The notes under the pieces were generated by a model. The model was not told where the DNA came from and searched no databases. It saw only the letters and a program-made list of their open reading frames with translations. DNA of 29,507 bases, taken from NCBI GenBank assembly GCA_000320545.1, contig ADNK01000896.1:1-29507 (forward strand), read 5' to 3'. This document shows, one piece after another, positions 10,881 through 20,747 of this stretch. Position 1 is the first letter of the stretch; the number at the start of each line of letters is the position of its first letter. Source of the stretch: Bigelowiella natans CCMP2755 (Eukaryota; Cercozoa; Chlorarachniophyceae). A program made the position numbers and the translations under genes.

Positions 10881-11785
10881 GAGGTTCGTGTACCTTCGAT
10901 TTTGCCCCTAGGGCTCGAGGGCCTCGGAAATCGTGTGTCAACTGTTTCACACTTGCGATCTTCATCGGCTTGTTTGCCTCAGCCTGCATCATATCGCATG
11001 ACGACCGCGCATTGCGATGCGTGCATCATGTCTCAGTCTTGTGTCCGATGCTTAAGACGATTGCTAGATTGGATGATCCATGTTGACCACTTGACTCGCG
11101 CGTAGTGGCCATGCGCATGTAATGCTAGCCACGCCATCCGCACCACACAACTTTTCACTCTGCATCGCATGCATGCACACATCGTGAACATGGCGCCGGA
11201 ATGAGCATGCGATCCGCATAACGGTGTCTGCAACGTTCGCGATAAGTCAAGTTGCATTCAGCAAGGCAGGCACAACCTGACTACAAACACACGACGACAA
11301 CGCAACTCCATTAGACATTCTGGCCAAGCTGAGCGTCCTGATCTCATTTTCAATTGTTGCGGTCTCCAACTGACGGGAGGAGACCCACGCACGCACACGC
11401 AGATCGATGACGATGATGATTTTTTGCGTGAAGGCGCAGGTCATGGAGGATGGCCCGACGGATGAACCGATGACCAAGCCGACCAGCATAGTTCAGCTTT
11501 CACTTTCATTGTGACCAATTTTCCTTCATTTCAAACGTTTTCTTTTCAATTTAAGGAGTTCAAATTCTTTTTTGTCACAATTTCACTTTGCCAGATCTGT
11601 TCGTTTTGTTGCGGCCGCGGAAGCCGTGGTGCTCATGACCTGTGAGTGCAGAAGGGTTGGGGGTGTGCGCACAAGCAAGTGGCACAGCATGTAGATGGAA
11701 GGCAGGGAAGGATGGTGATTTGAGTCCTGTATTCAACTTCAACGTTGGTCGTGCACACAGCAGGATTTCTTCCTCTACGGGTAAA
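10881..11785. other. Palindrome-rich convergent spacer (0.9 kb)
   Basis: No gene seen. Between the convergent WW and 7TM-A genes. Dense in GCATGC, CATG, GCTAGC and CGCG words (notably 10985-11240), with the word CATTGCGATGC at 11010-11020. That word is shared in whole or part with the spacers at 16317-16326 and 20606-20614. The part from about 11500 is AT/T-rich and ordinary. Confidence 0.7.
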
Positions 11786-13633
11786 CTAAACTATGTCCAG
11801 CGACCAACAATCAACATCTTGGAACCCGACGTATGAGTAATATTGCAAAAAAATCAAGAAAAGGAGCGCGACATAATAGCTAATATCCGCGCCAGGGTTG
11901 TAGTGGTGTGCCTCCTCGTTTTGCTTGGAACCTGGGATATAGTTAAGATGTTTTGAAAAGGCTGCCTCTCCTCAGTAGACAAAGGAAGGAGAGAATAGAA
12001 GTAAGATGGAAAAAACAGATTACTGTATCGTGCTTGGCTCAAGGCGCTGAGAAACGTCACCAGCAAGAGGATCAGAGAGCCGACAATGGTGAGGAAAACA
12101 CCGAGGTAGGCGAGGTTCCCAAGGCGCGAAACTAGAGCATGCGCCTATATGATTAGAATAGTGAGAATCCCTGCGCAACTGTTTTGGTAAATAGCATCGA
12201 TGCTTAGTTCTATCATCAGACGCACCCGTTCCCTTGTCATTGCTTTACTACGAGACCTGCGATTAGTTCATTGCTACGTAAATGCGTTTCGAAATTAAAC
12301 ACACTCCACACATCTTTAATTAGAAGAATCCTATTTTCTTTGTGGGAAGATGCAGATCGAAATTTCAGCTTCCAATGAATTTGTACATGTGCTCGGGCTA
12401 AATTGTATCTAAGTTTCAACGCATTATAATTCCTCCCTTGGAATGAGGGAGTGGAAAACGAGCCCTCAAAGGCACAAATAGTGCTAGGTATGACCTTGAC
12501 CTACTCCTAGCTCTCTTAACCGAATGCAACATTGATCTTCTCGACCCTTTCCTAATTCCTTCCGATGCAGCGCTACTCTTCGATTCTCTTACGACTTTCA
12601 ATTCAGTCTCCATTGCTTCACCATTTTTCATGACTGCAAAATCCACAGACACATCAGAAGCGTAATACCTGTGCGTTGGCTTTTTCGTCCCCATAGTGGT
12701 AGGAGCTCGAGTGCCAGAAGTCGCGTTGGTAGGATCTGCAACGATGTCAGTGGAACTCGACGGTGACTTGGGAGTCATCGGCGTCGGCGAGGATGGGTGC
12801 TCATCCTGCTGCAAGATGCTCGCGGTACTAACGTCTTTCGAAATTGTTCCCTTTGAAACAACCAAATCTTTCACGCTAGACCTAGCATGGCGATGGCCTC
12901 TACCGGATATTATCTGAGGATCTTTTAACCGCATGTAGTCACTACTGGTGATAGTTGCATCCTGCTTTTCGTATTTTATTTCGTTTTCCCCATGATTGTT
13001 GTTCCCTTCATCGAAAAAGTTTGAAAACACCCTCTTAATCGATATTCTCAGCACGGACCAGTTATACGTCAGAGCTGCGCCGCCAAAGAGAACACAGGTA
13101 AGAAGGGCAAGAAATCGCATGCAATCGATGGACTGGCGATCGATACACAAGATTATAACCATCGCCGACGTATTCATAACGACAGCAATCCCTGCGGATG
13201 AGTAAAAATACATATTGAGATTTGTCGGGATTCTTTTCATCAGTCGCGCCGTCATGTAATTCACGCGAATTGTGTTAAAGACTACGTAGAGTCCGCAAAT
13301 TGCGATGATATTTAGCGTCATTGTATTCAATACTATGAAGGCCTGCCAGCCCGCGTAGAATGGAGCGTTTGCCCCAAGCATATTAAAGAAGTACAGCGGC
13401 AGTGCAGCCATGAGCCCCCAATGTATGATACGGTTGCTTGGAACCTCTCTCCCGGGGATCTGCAGCTGCAGGAAGTTGAATATAATCTGCCCGATAAGAA
13501 TTATGCACTTGATCGAGTCAGATATCGTCCACAAGGGGTCGGTTCCTTTTATGTTTGGATGCGTCAGTGGGATGCATGCATATCTGTTTCATATACTCTT
13601 CCCATCGTTGAACGCACATACACGCATTTTTAA

Positions 13634-13672
<39 letters not shown>

Positions 13673-13891
13673 AACATAAAATTGTCCGTATGCGCAAACC
13701 ACAGCTACCCATGATGACGCCTTCGATATCGCTTCGAAAAGCTGAGGAGGAACGCAAACAGATCTGGAGCAACCCGTGTCAGAATCTCCAACCGCTGGAA
13801 CCACGATGTCCGAAATATTGTCGACAAGCGCGTAGTCAATCTGCGACAAGCAGGAAAACCATGTCGCCAACGACAAAAGCAACGTCAACAT
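11786..13891 (-). CDS. 7TM receptor-like protein A with large third cytoplasmic loop
   Basis: Exons (minus): 13891 to about 13668, 13583-12505, 12131-12024, 11931-11786; about 518 residues. A signal peptide (MLTLLLSLATWFSCLSQIDY) precedes a short Cys-containing ectodomain. Membrane segments follow: KCIILIGQIIFNFLQL, HWGLMAALPLYFFNML, AFIVLNTMTLNIIAICGLYV, YSSAGIAVVMNTSAMVIILC, RFLALLTCVLFGGAALTYNW, then a polar loop of about 170 residues, then LGVFLTIVGSLILLLVTFL and SYYVALLFLIFLQYY. Seven helices, an outside N-terminus and a long loop before helix 6 fit a GPCR-like receptor. A THH1/TOM1/TOM3-type 7TM protein is an alternative I cannot separate by eye. The first donor falls inside a GT repeat, so the exon 1 end is uncertain by a few codons. 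The donor at 12504 (GTAGGT) was chosen because it joins exon 3 in phase. Paralogue of the neighbour at 14278-15970. Ligand unknown. Confidence 0.7.
13637..13670. repeat. (AC)n microsatellite containing a 5' splice site
   Basis: On the minus strand this is a GT dinucleotide run that directly follows exon 1 of 7TM gene A, so any of several GTs could serve as donor. Confidence 0.9.
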
Positions 13892-13972
13892 TACCGGTAT
13901 GGCTGCTCGCACGAGTAATGTACGGGCTAAACCGCAGCAAAATCGTGGCCACTATTAACAGAATGTTCATTT

Positions 13973-14218
13973 TTATTTTTTGGGTAATTTCACCTTGATT
14001 TTCATGCCGTGTCTTTCAAGCTGGAGCTCTATTTTCCCCTCGTCCTCCTCCTCCGATGAAATATCATCTGGCTGTGCCTCATCACAGGGCATTTGGCAAG
14101 GACGACAACCAATGAAAGGCAGAAAACCTAAGATATACGCCCGGACGTGTCCGGTCATCCGTGTTCGTGCTTGTTGCACCAAAAATTTGTTGATCGCGCG
14201 AAGAGCCGTGTGACCCAT
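13973..14218 (-). CDS. Possible small acidic/Cys protein upstream of 7TM gene A
   Basis: An 81-residue ORF from ATG 14218 to TAA at 13973-13975, in the space between the two 7TM start codons and on the same strand as gene A. It reads MGHTALRAINKF, a basic helix, a hydrophobic AYILGFLPFIGC, a CRPCQMPC cluster, an acidic run (DDISSEEEDEG) and a basic amphipathic end (GMKIKVKLPKK). Codon use looks natural, but I recognise no family. It could be a separate small gene, an upstream ORF in the 7TM-A leader, or a first exon of gene A spliced from a GTGAAA donor at 13990. Which one holds cannot be decided here. Confidence 0.35.
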   Translation of the reverse strand: MGHTALRAINKFLVQQARTRMTGHVRAYILGFLPFIGCRPCQMPCDEAQPDDISSEEEDEGKIELQLERHGMKIKVKLPKK

Positions 14219-14277
14219 GGCAGCCTCTCAGGCTTGGCTTGTATCCGGTACACAGATGTACATTGATGCGCAGCATC

Positions 14278-15970
14278 ATGTCTGTTGTTCTGGCATGCAT
14301 TCTCGTCTCGTTTGATTTAATTGACCGAGACCGATACTATCGATTTAATTCGAGCTTTCTCTAACGCATGCTTGCCTTTTTTCATTAGCGATCGATGCTA
14401 TGATGGTCGTAATTCAGTGATACAATACTTTGATTTTTTAAATAAAAGATACAATCAAGATTGGCATTGTGAGCTTGCAAATCTTATCGACGCTACTCGC
14501 AATACAATACAAAGATCCGAAGAATGTTCATCAATGGAGAATGATACGGTGAGCAGTAGCGGATCCACGTCTTCCGCCAGCATCTATAACAACATATATT
14601 TTTTGGTTAGGATGACCTTGCTGTGTTCGTTGATATTCCTCTTTCTAATTGTGGTACGAATGATAAGCTCTTTTTGAGATACATAGATGTGTTTGAGAAT
14701 ATAGATTTTTCTCATCATCCATTAAAGGGGGCACATGAACCATACTACTTCGGCTGGCAGGCGTTCACAATATTCATAGTCCTCTTCTTTGTAATAAATA
14801 TATTTGGTATTATTTTGAAGAATATTACATTGAGGAAACAAATTGTAATTTTTATCAGGCTGTAGCCACAAATATGGGACTATGTAATATCAATTTGCAC
14901 ATATTGAATGTTTACACTATCAACATGGATTTACAACAGATATCGGGTTCACTATCTTACAAGCAAATTATGCTGCTTCAACGGAGGGTTTCAAGGGTGT
15001 TCCTAGTTGGGTTACCCCTACCTTCTATGTGGCAACAATCTTTATCTCATTATTGTACACGGTAAGCCTTGTGTTAGTGATCGTAACCGACGATGCTTTC
15101 TGGATGATCTTCCGTCGCATTGCAACGTTTATATCTGTTCTAATGATCGGGATTCTGGCTGAAATGTCTTGTTTTTCATTGCGACGTAAATTGGCCAAAA
15201 CCTTCCGCACTCACTTTAGCTCTAGCCCCTGCACTTCTGGGGAAAATAAAAATCAGCATTCCAAAACAACCACCGGAAACACACCAGAATCAAAATCAAA
15301 CCACAATGATGCCGAATCAGTTAAACCTTCAATTTTGAAAATATATACTCAAAATCCAAACACTTACCCTGACGCCACCGAGGAGGGCTCCAGTACTAGA
15401 ACCATCTCAAGGCAAATAGGAATTAGTTTGGTAAAATGTAAACATACTATGAATTCACCTAGTAGGAAGAGCGAATATAGAAGTCCACCGACGATGGTTT
15501 TATCACCACGGAACGATATGGAAAAAAGCTTCTCCATTTTTCCAGCAAACAGAAACATGAGAGAAGATACAAATCTTTATCCTCCAAAATTCAAGCAAGT
15601 GGACAAAGGCAGTTTCAGCGCGTCTAATTTGAAAGCAAAGGCTATGAATAAGAAAAACATTGAGTACAATCGAAGAAAGCGCCAAATTTTCAAGATCACA
15701 GTTTTACTTATTGTTATTCCTATTTGCTCCATACTAGCTGCATTAGTTGAAATTTCATTTTTCCTCCTAACCACCACTCCTGGTCAATCTTGGTCAGATA
15801 TTATCGACTTCTTCGCTATTAATTATTTCTTGGAAGACGACGCAACTTATTACATTGGAATATTCATTATCTTAGGATATTTTCAATACTACTCACATCC
15901 TACTCGACAATGGTCTCGATTTTTGAAATCTCTTTCAAAGAGATATAATTTGACATTTGCAAGCACGTAA
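14278..15970 (+). CDS. 7TM-like paralogue B, AT-rich
   Basis: Proposed exons: 14278-14309, 14389-14653, 14728-14806, 14940-15970; about 468 residues. A short signal peptide (MSVVLACILVS) leads into a Cys-containing ectodomain (DRCYDGRNSVIQYFDF, QDWHCELANLI). Membrane segments: YFLVRMTLLCSLIFLFLIV, WQAFTIFIVLFFVINIF, FYVATIFISLLYTVSLVLVI, TFISVLMIGILAEMSCF, a polar loop of about 160 residues, ITVLLIVIPICSILAALVEI, and YYIGIFIILGYFQYYS. Paralogy with gene A is clear: GAHEPYYFGWQAF against GANAPFYAGWQAF, and matching helix order and loop position. Only six helices are evident; the counterpart of A's first helix is not seen, so B may be degenerate or its 5' end mis-spliced. The first two exons are the least sure. 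B is much richer in AT codons than its neighbours and lacks the introns A has around the last two helices. Confidence 0.6.
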
Positions 15971-16755
15971 AATTGCTTAACTTGAAAAGCCAGCGGTTGA
16001 TGTGTAGAATGAAATGAAAGTGCAACAGACCAGGTTTCTTTCTTGTAGTTTGGAGTCCTTGAGATTGCTTGGTGAACAGCGAACAGGTGCTTAGGCGCTA
16101 GCATATTCAGGGGCCATCATCTCAAATTGTCACCGGTGGTGACTACACCGCCACTTTTTCTACTTCCAATTTCATCATTAGTTTTCAAAATGAAGAACAG
16201 TCAAAACAAAGGAGTTCTGGTTGAGCAGCATGAAACAAATACATGTCCGCAAGCAATGACATGTGTGTTGGGAACAGCTATAGAGTTGAACATTGTCCGC
16301 ACTCAGCACAGCTTTGCATTGCGATGTCATTCACCACTACCTGCCTGGCGAAGTCCCATAACATGGACCACTATGCTGGACTACGACAGAATGCATTTGT
16401 GCGTTCATGATCACTTCCAACACATTGCAATGTCAGTTCATGCAGAACAAGGCAATTGACCAATGAGCCAAGATGACAGCAAAGAACTGACTGACAACAT
16501 GATGTCATCGATCGACTCATTGCTGCTAGCTAGCAACAAGTAAGCAAGTGCTAAAATGTAGCGCTGCAAAAGACATCATGAATAGACCGCACACTGTACA
16601 ACAATTTGCATAGTCTTCATGCAACATCAAAGCATAATTTCATAGCGTGCAGCTACTTGGCGCGATGCGCGCTATTTTGTCACTTACACAAAATAACGTG
16701 ATGAAGGTAACAGACCTCGCTTTGGGTAGGTGTATTAGAGGGGTGTGTGCTAGCA
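15971..16755. other. Palindrome-rich convergent spacer (0.8 kb)
   Basis: Between the convergent 7TM-B and RAD18-like genes; no gene seen. Contains GCTAGC (several), ACATGT, CATTGCGATG at 16317-16326 and CATTGCAATG at 16423-16432. The 110-residue ORF here (16127-16459) has no recognisable protein character and was rejected. Confidence 0.7.
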
Positions 16756-19030
16756 TCACCGAAATATCTTACCCCATTGTTTCCGAGCCGATTTCGCTTT
16801 TAGTTTCTTCTTAGCAGCTTCTCTGCTCTTTAGCATGCGCATGCGTTGCTCTGAAGTAAGATAACCACCACTACCACCACGGCTACTACCGATGCAATCG
16901 CCCCCATCTATTGAATTGACTGACGATTGCTGCGTTCTAGAGGATAACGACGACGTTTGAAGTTGGGAGACTTGGTTTTTTTCCGTCACCATAGAAGGAC
17001 CGCGACCACTAATTCTATCTCTGCCGCAGTGCATGCAAAAACGTGCCACTGACGGGTTATCCGCACAACACCGGGACTCTGAAAGAAATCTCAAGGTTGT
17101 TGGTAGACCTTCACAGTTAAGTCTAGCTGAGGGGATATTGGAATGGCTGCTGCCCTTGTTTCTTGTGGCGTCTTCATCTGCAGGACACAAACAAACAAAC
17201 AAATCCATCTTAGTTGCTGCTGTAGACGCCATGTGAGAAAAGTGACAGTGCACAACTTCCACGCAGCAGCAGTCGTCCCACCTAGCATCTCGGATTTCCC
17301 CGAATAAGACGGGGGGAGGAACTGACCCTTTAGCGCCGGGGGAGTAGTCTGCGCGCAGGTTATGGGCTTGCCCTCCACCGAGGGGACTGCTGCTAGAGCA
17401 TTCTTTGAGGAGAAGGCAGCAGGATGATGAGAGGGATGATGCGACGAAATATCTCCTTCCCCCGGATGCGCTCCCAAACCTATATGAGGAACCTTCGCCG
17501 ATCCTTCTTCCTCTTTCTCCTTCATTTCCGCAGCAATTGCTAAGGCGTGCTCGCGCTCGCGGCGGCGGCGCTTCTTTCGCATCTTCCTGCGGACTTTTCG
17601 GAGGTCATATCCGATCCTTGCGCAGTACGCGCTGACAAGCTGGCCGAACTGATCTTGAGACCTAGTTGCCTCGTCTTTAATTGAGCCTCCTCCTCTTCTC
17701 CTTTTGCTTCCTCTCCTCCTACTGAGTTGGAACGGGTCGGAAGCCCCCCCCTCCCCCAACGACCGATGGTCTCTAAGGATCTGCTTTGCGAGGCGATGGC
17801 GGAGGGCTACGGGGTCAATCAGCTGCTTTGCATCCGCACCATCGAGATGGGCGTTGAAGCGCACTACCATCTCCCTATGCTTCTCTACCATCTCCTCTTT
17901 CGACCCCGAGGCGGGGAGGCCTGCGCGCACATCGATATCATGGCTTCGTAAGAGGACAGCAATGGCGGAGAAGACTATCTCAAACTCTTCGGGAAACTAT
18001 CAAGGTTACTATGGAAGGGGGGAAAGCATACTACCGGCTTGCTTCATCAGAGTACGGGTTTGCTTTAACGAGAGAGCGTGATATGTAGGCGTTTGCATCC
18101 GCTTTTGTGAATTGATTGAGTCGAGAAGCTGCACAGCCTCCACCGTGCCGGCTGCTGCTGGATCACCATGTGCTCCTGCGCCTCCCTGATCGAAGCGCAA
18201 AGGAATAAATCGTAAACGTACCGTGTGATAATCACCATATCAAATAAAGAAAAATTGTTTTGGCAAAGGACCTCAATTTTGCTACTGCTCGTTTCTGTTG
18301 TGATGTCATTCTGCCTTATCATTTCGCTATTGTCTTCACCGCCATTCACGGACGACTTCTCAGAAATGTCTTGTGTTTGGGCCTCTCTCTCTACGGAAAA
18401 TGTTCTTTTACTAGGCAAAGTGCAGGGGGACGCGAGCTTTTGCGACGAGGGCGCGCTGGAACTGGCCACGTCTTCAGCACGCTGAGATTGATTACTACCG
18501 ATGTCGCACGAAGGTGATGACATCGATGGTGGAGCTGAAGCGGATGATGATGGCATCGAATATGATGACGATGGCAACGACGACGTCGACGGCGACGATG
18601 ATGATAACGATGTCGCCGCCTTCTCTACATTTTTGACACCCTGTTTCGGGCGCAGGTACATGGAAATCCGCCCCCTTTCAATCTTTCTAGGTTTCGCCGC
18701 CTCCTGGAGAGTGGCTGTTTTGGTAGACGGCCTCTTCACGGCGGTCGCAGCGTGCGAGGTGCTCTCCTCTCGCGAGCTATAGTGGAGAGTGGCCTGAATA
18801 ACTGCATCGAGTCGGCGGAGGGGAATCAACTCAGAGTCCCACGACTCAGCTCGGCACATTGGGCACCTCTGCGTCTGCATCAAGTAGCGGCGAATGCACA
18901 ACGAGCAGAACGTGTGCGAGCACTTGCGGAGGGCCACCGCGGTCTGGATGACCCCCTTGCATACGCCACAGCGCAGAAGCCCGAGTAGCTTCGTGGCGAG
19001 TGCTGCACCGCCGTCACCACGTCCCGCCAT
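16756..19030 (-). CDS. RAD18: RAD18-like E3 ubiquitin ligase (RING + SAP)
   Basis: Exons (minus): 19030-18236, 18185-18035, 17920-17282, 17177-16756; about 668 residues. Start MAGRGDGG directly precedes a C3HC4 RING: CGVC (Cys21, Cys24), CSHTFCSLC (37-45), CPMC (56-59), with the RAD18-type context LLRCGVC and RYLMQTQRCP. A Ser-rich acidic linker follows. The SAP-like DNA-binding helix pair spans exons 2-3 (TYHALSLKQTRTLMKQAG, LPASGSKEEMVEKHREMVV, RFNAH), closely resembling RAD18. The tail is basic and Ser-rich. RAD18 with RAD6 mono-ubiquitylates PCNA at stalled forks in the nucleus. The usual UBZ zinc finger between RING and SAP is not visible, and the protein is longer than typical RAD18. 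The first donor (18235, GTGATT) was chosen to keep phase; a better-looking GTACGT nearby breaks it. Divergent to the dioxygenase gene. Confidence 0.85.
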
Positions 19031-19323
19031 CACGAGGAAGAAAAGGGTGAGCAATGGCTCGATACGGAAGGAAAAGCGCCTGTATTTTCTATAATTTTTG
19101 TTGAAAATTGATTGTCGCACACAAAAAACACCATTATTTTTCCTTTAACAAAAACTCGTCCAAAGGAACCGCTTCCACCTGGAAACCGAACTCGCCCGAC
19201 CTCGAGCAAGGCCCCATTCGAGCAAGGGTGGTGCTGCGGCTGTGGTTGCGGTCGCAATCGGGGCTGGGAATCTAAAGACCACTGCATCGGAGAAGTGTGG
19301 CCGGTACTGGGGAGCCATTGTCC
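19031..19323. promoter_or_regulatory. Divergent 5' region of the RAD18-like and dioxygenase genes
   Basis: 293 bp between the two start codons, AT-rich near 19085-19145 and GC-rich after. No element can be named with confidence. Confidence 0.5.
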
Positions 19324-20211
19324 ATGAATCAAAAGAGTGAGCAGAGCGAGAAGAAGGGTGTGATACGGCCGTCATCAACACCGCCGCTGTCTCTGCCGTC
19401 TGATCGAGAGGTGGCAAAACAAGATGGCGATGATGTTCAGGTGGACTCTCCCGCGACCAAGACGGGCGATCTGTTGGATTCGTTGAAGAAGGACGGGTTC
19501 GTAGTGCTGAAGGGGTTCGTCCCTCGTTGCTGTGCCACGAGTTCCAGGGAACGCCTTTCTCTCGAGCTGAAGAAGGTCATCGAATCAGGCGAGTCGCAAC
19601 GATTCGCAAAGATCAACGATCGGAAATTCCGCCACGATCTCAGGCTCCACATGACGGACGAAAACAAGTCCATTCTGTCGACAGCGTTCGGCAGGAAGCA
19701 TGGCCAGCAGAATAATAACCCGCAGTACAGGGACGTCTACGAGAAAATTATCGGCGGCGACGCCAGCCTGGTCGAATTTGGTGTGATTACCTCGCATCCA
19801 GGAGCCGAAGCACAAAGCATCCACAGTGACGTTACCTACGATTCTGAAGCCCGGTGTGTTTACACAACCTTCCTGGCCTTGCAAGACATCGACGAGAAGA
19901 TGGGTCCAACGAACATCTGGAGCGGCACCCATCAGGCTCTTTTTTGTGAGTTTTACAAACCAAAAATGCTGGGATCGTACGATCCATACTATAGCAAAAA
20001 CAAGCCCACGTTGATGACGTTGATGGCGGGTGATGCTGTGCTCATGGACACGCGTGTTATGCATTGTGGCGGAGCCAACAAGTCAAAACAGGATCGAATG
20101 CTTTTCCACTTCTCATTCGAGACTACAGAGGGGGAAAATGACCCGGACGGGTTCACTTATAATCTAATGACGGAATTAAAGGGCAAATATGCCCTCAAGA
20201 ATTTCTTGTAA
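19324..20211 (+). CDS. Phytanoyl-CoA dioxygenase (PhyH) family protein
   Basis: Single exon, 295 residues, the only intronless gene in the window. ATG 19324 is the first Met in frame (MNQKSEQSEKKG); the N-terminal 45 residues are polar and likely disordered. The fold signature of a 2-oxoglutarate/Fe(II) dioxygenase is present: DSLKKDGFVVLKGFV at the start, HSD metal ligands (His167, Asp169) in AQSIHSDVTYD, GPTNIWSGTHQ, and the distal His247 in GDAVLMDTRVMHCGGANKS, followed by an Arg in QDRMLFHFSF suitable for 2-oxoglutarate binding. These enzymes hydroxylate substrates from phytanoyl-CoA to small metabolites; the substrate here is unknown. No PTS1 is seen at the C-terminus (ALKNFL), so peroxisomal location is not supported by that signal. 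Length is normal for the family. Confidence 0.9.
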   Translation: MNQKSEQSEKKGVIRPSSTPPLSLPSDREVAKQDGDDVQVDSPATKTGDLLDSLKKDGFVVLKGFVPRCCATSSRERLSLELKKVIESGESQRFAKINDRKFRHDLRLHMTDENKSILSTAFGRKHGQQNNNPQYRDVYEKIIGGDASLVEFGVITSHPGAEAQSIHSDVTYDSEARCVYTTFLALQDIDEKMGPTNIWSGTHQALFCEFYKPKMLGSYDPYYSKNKPTLMTLMAGDAVLMDTRVMHCGGANKSKQDRMLFHFSFETTEGENDPDGFTYNLMTELKGKYALKNFL

Positions 20212-20747
20212 TGGATGATAACGTACGTACGAGAACACTTTAGCCAATCTATTGTAATCAAATGCGCAATAATGCAGCGCTGGCTATGTGTCTGATTGCA
20301 GGGATCATCAGCTCTGCTATATACTACAGATGCCAGCTAGCCAGCTAGCAGATAGATGAAGCGCTGGCGAGGAAATCATAGTTCCGCAATGTGTGGAGGC
20401 TATGAGGGGGCTCGGCTGACATGTATATCATAAGATGCATGTGGTGCAATTATATAATTATTTTGCTAACAATGTAGTCGATGATCAATGATATATATTT
20501 CTCACAATCAAATTCATCTGGTCATGGTGGCGAATATCTATATGTGCTGTTGAGAACGGTAGAAACGATCGGGCTATATTCAACCCGCACAGCGCGTGAT
20601 GTAGCCATTGCGATCTGTACACGGTACATGCTAGCAGCTTCCTACTGGCTCTGAAGTCCATCCTCGCGTTGTCTTCGCAGTCGGCTCGGCGGCCATTATT
20701 TCAACTGCTATGCCGCCCTTCCTGCGCCTCCGCCCTCCGCCTTTTAT
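20212..20747. other. Palindrome-rich convergent spacer (0.5 kb)
   Basis: Between the convergent dioxygenase and GHITM-like genes; no gene seen. Features: GTACGTAC (20222-20229), AGCTAGCCAGCTAGC (about 20335-20349), an AT-rich stretch (20450-20510), CATTGCGAT at 20606-20614 and CATGCTAGCAG near 20627. Confidence 0.7.

Noticed and set aside
12237-12419. 60-residue minus ORF between exons 2 and 3 of 7TM gene A
   Set aside because: It lies in the proposed intron; including it breaks the alignment with paralogue B, which passes directly from the polar loop to the sixth helix.
15971-16755. Search for tRNA or snRNA genes in this and the other convergent spacers
   Set aside because: Hairpin-like palindromes are frequent but no cloverleaf, TTCRA box pair or snRNA core could be recognised.
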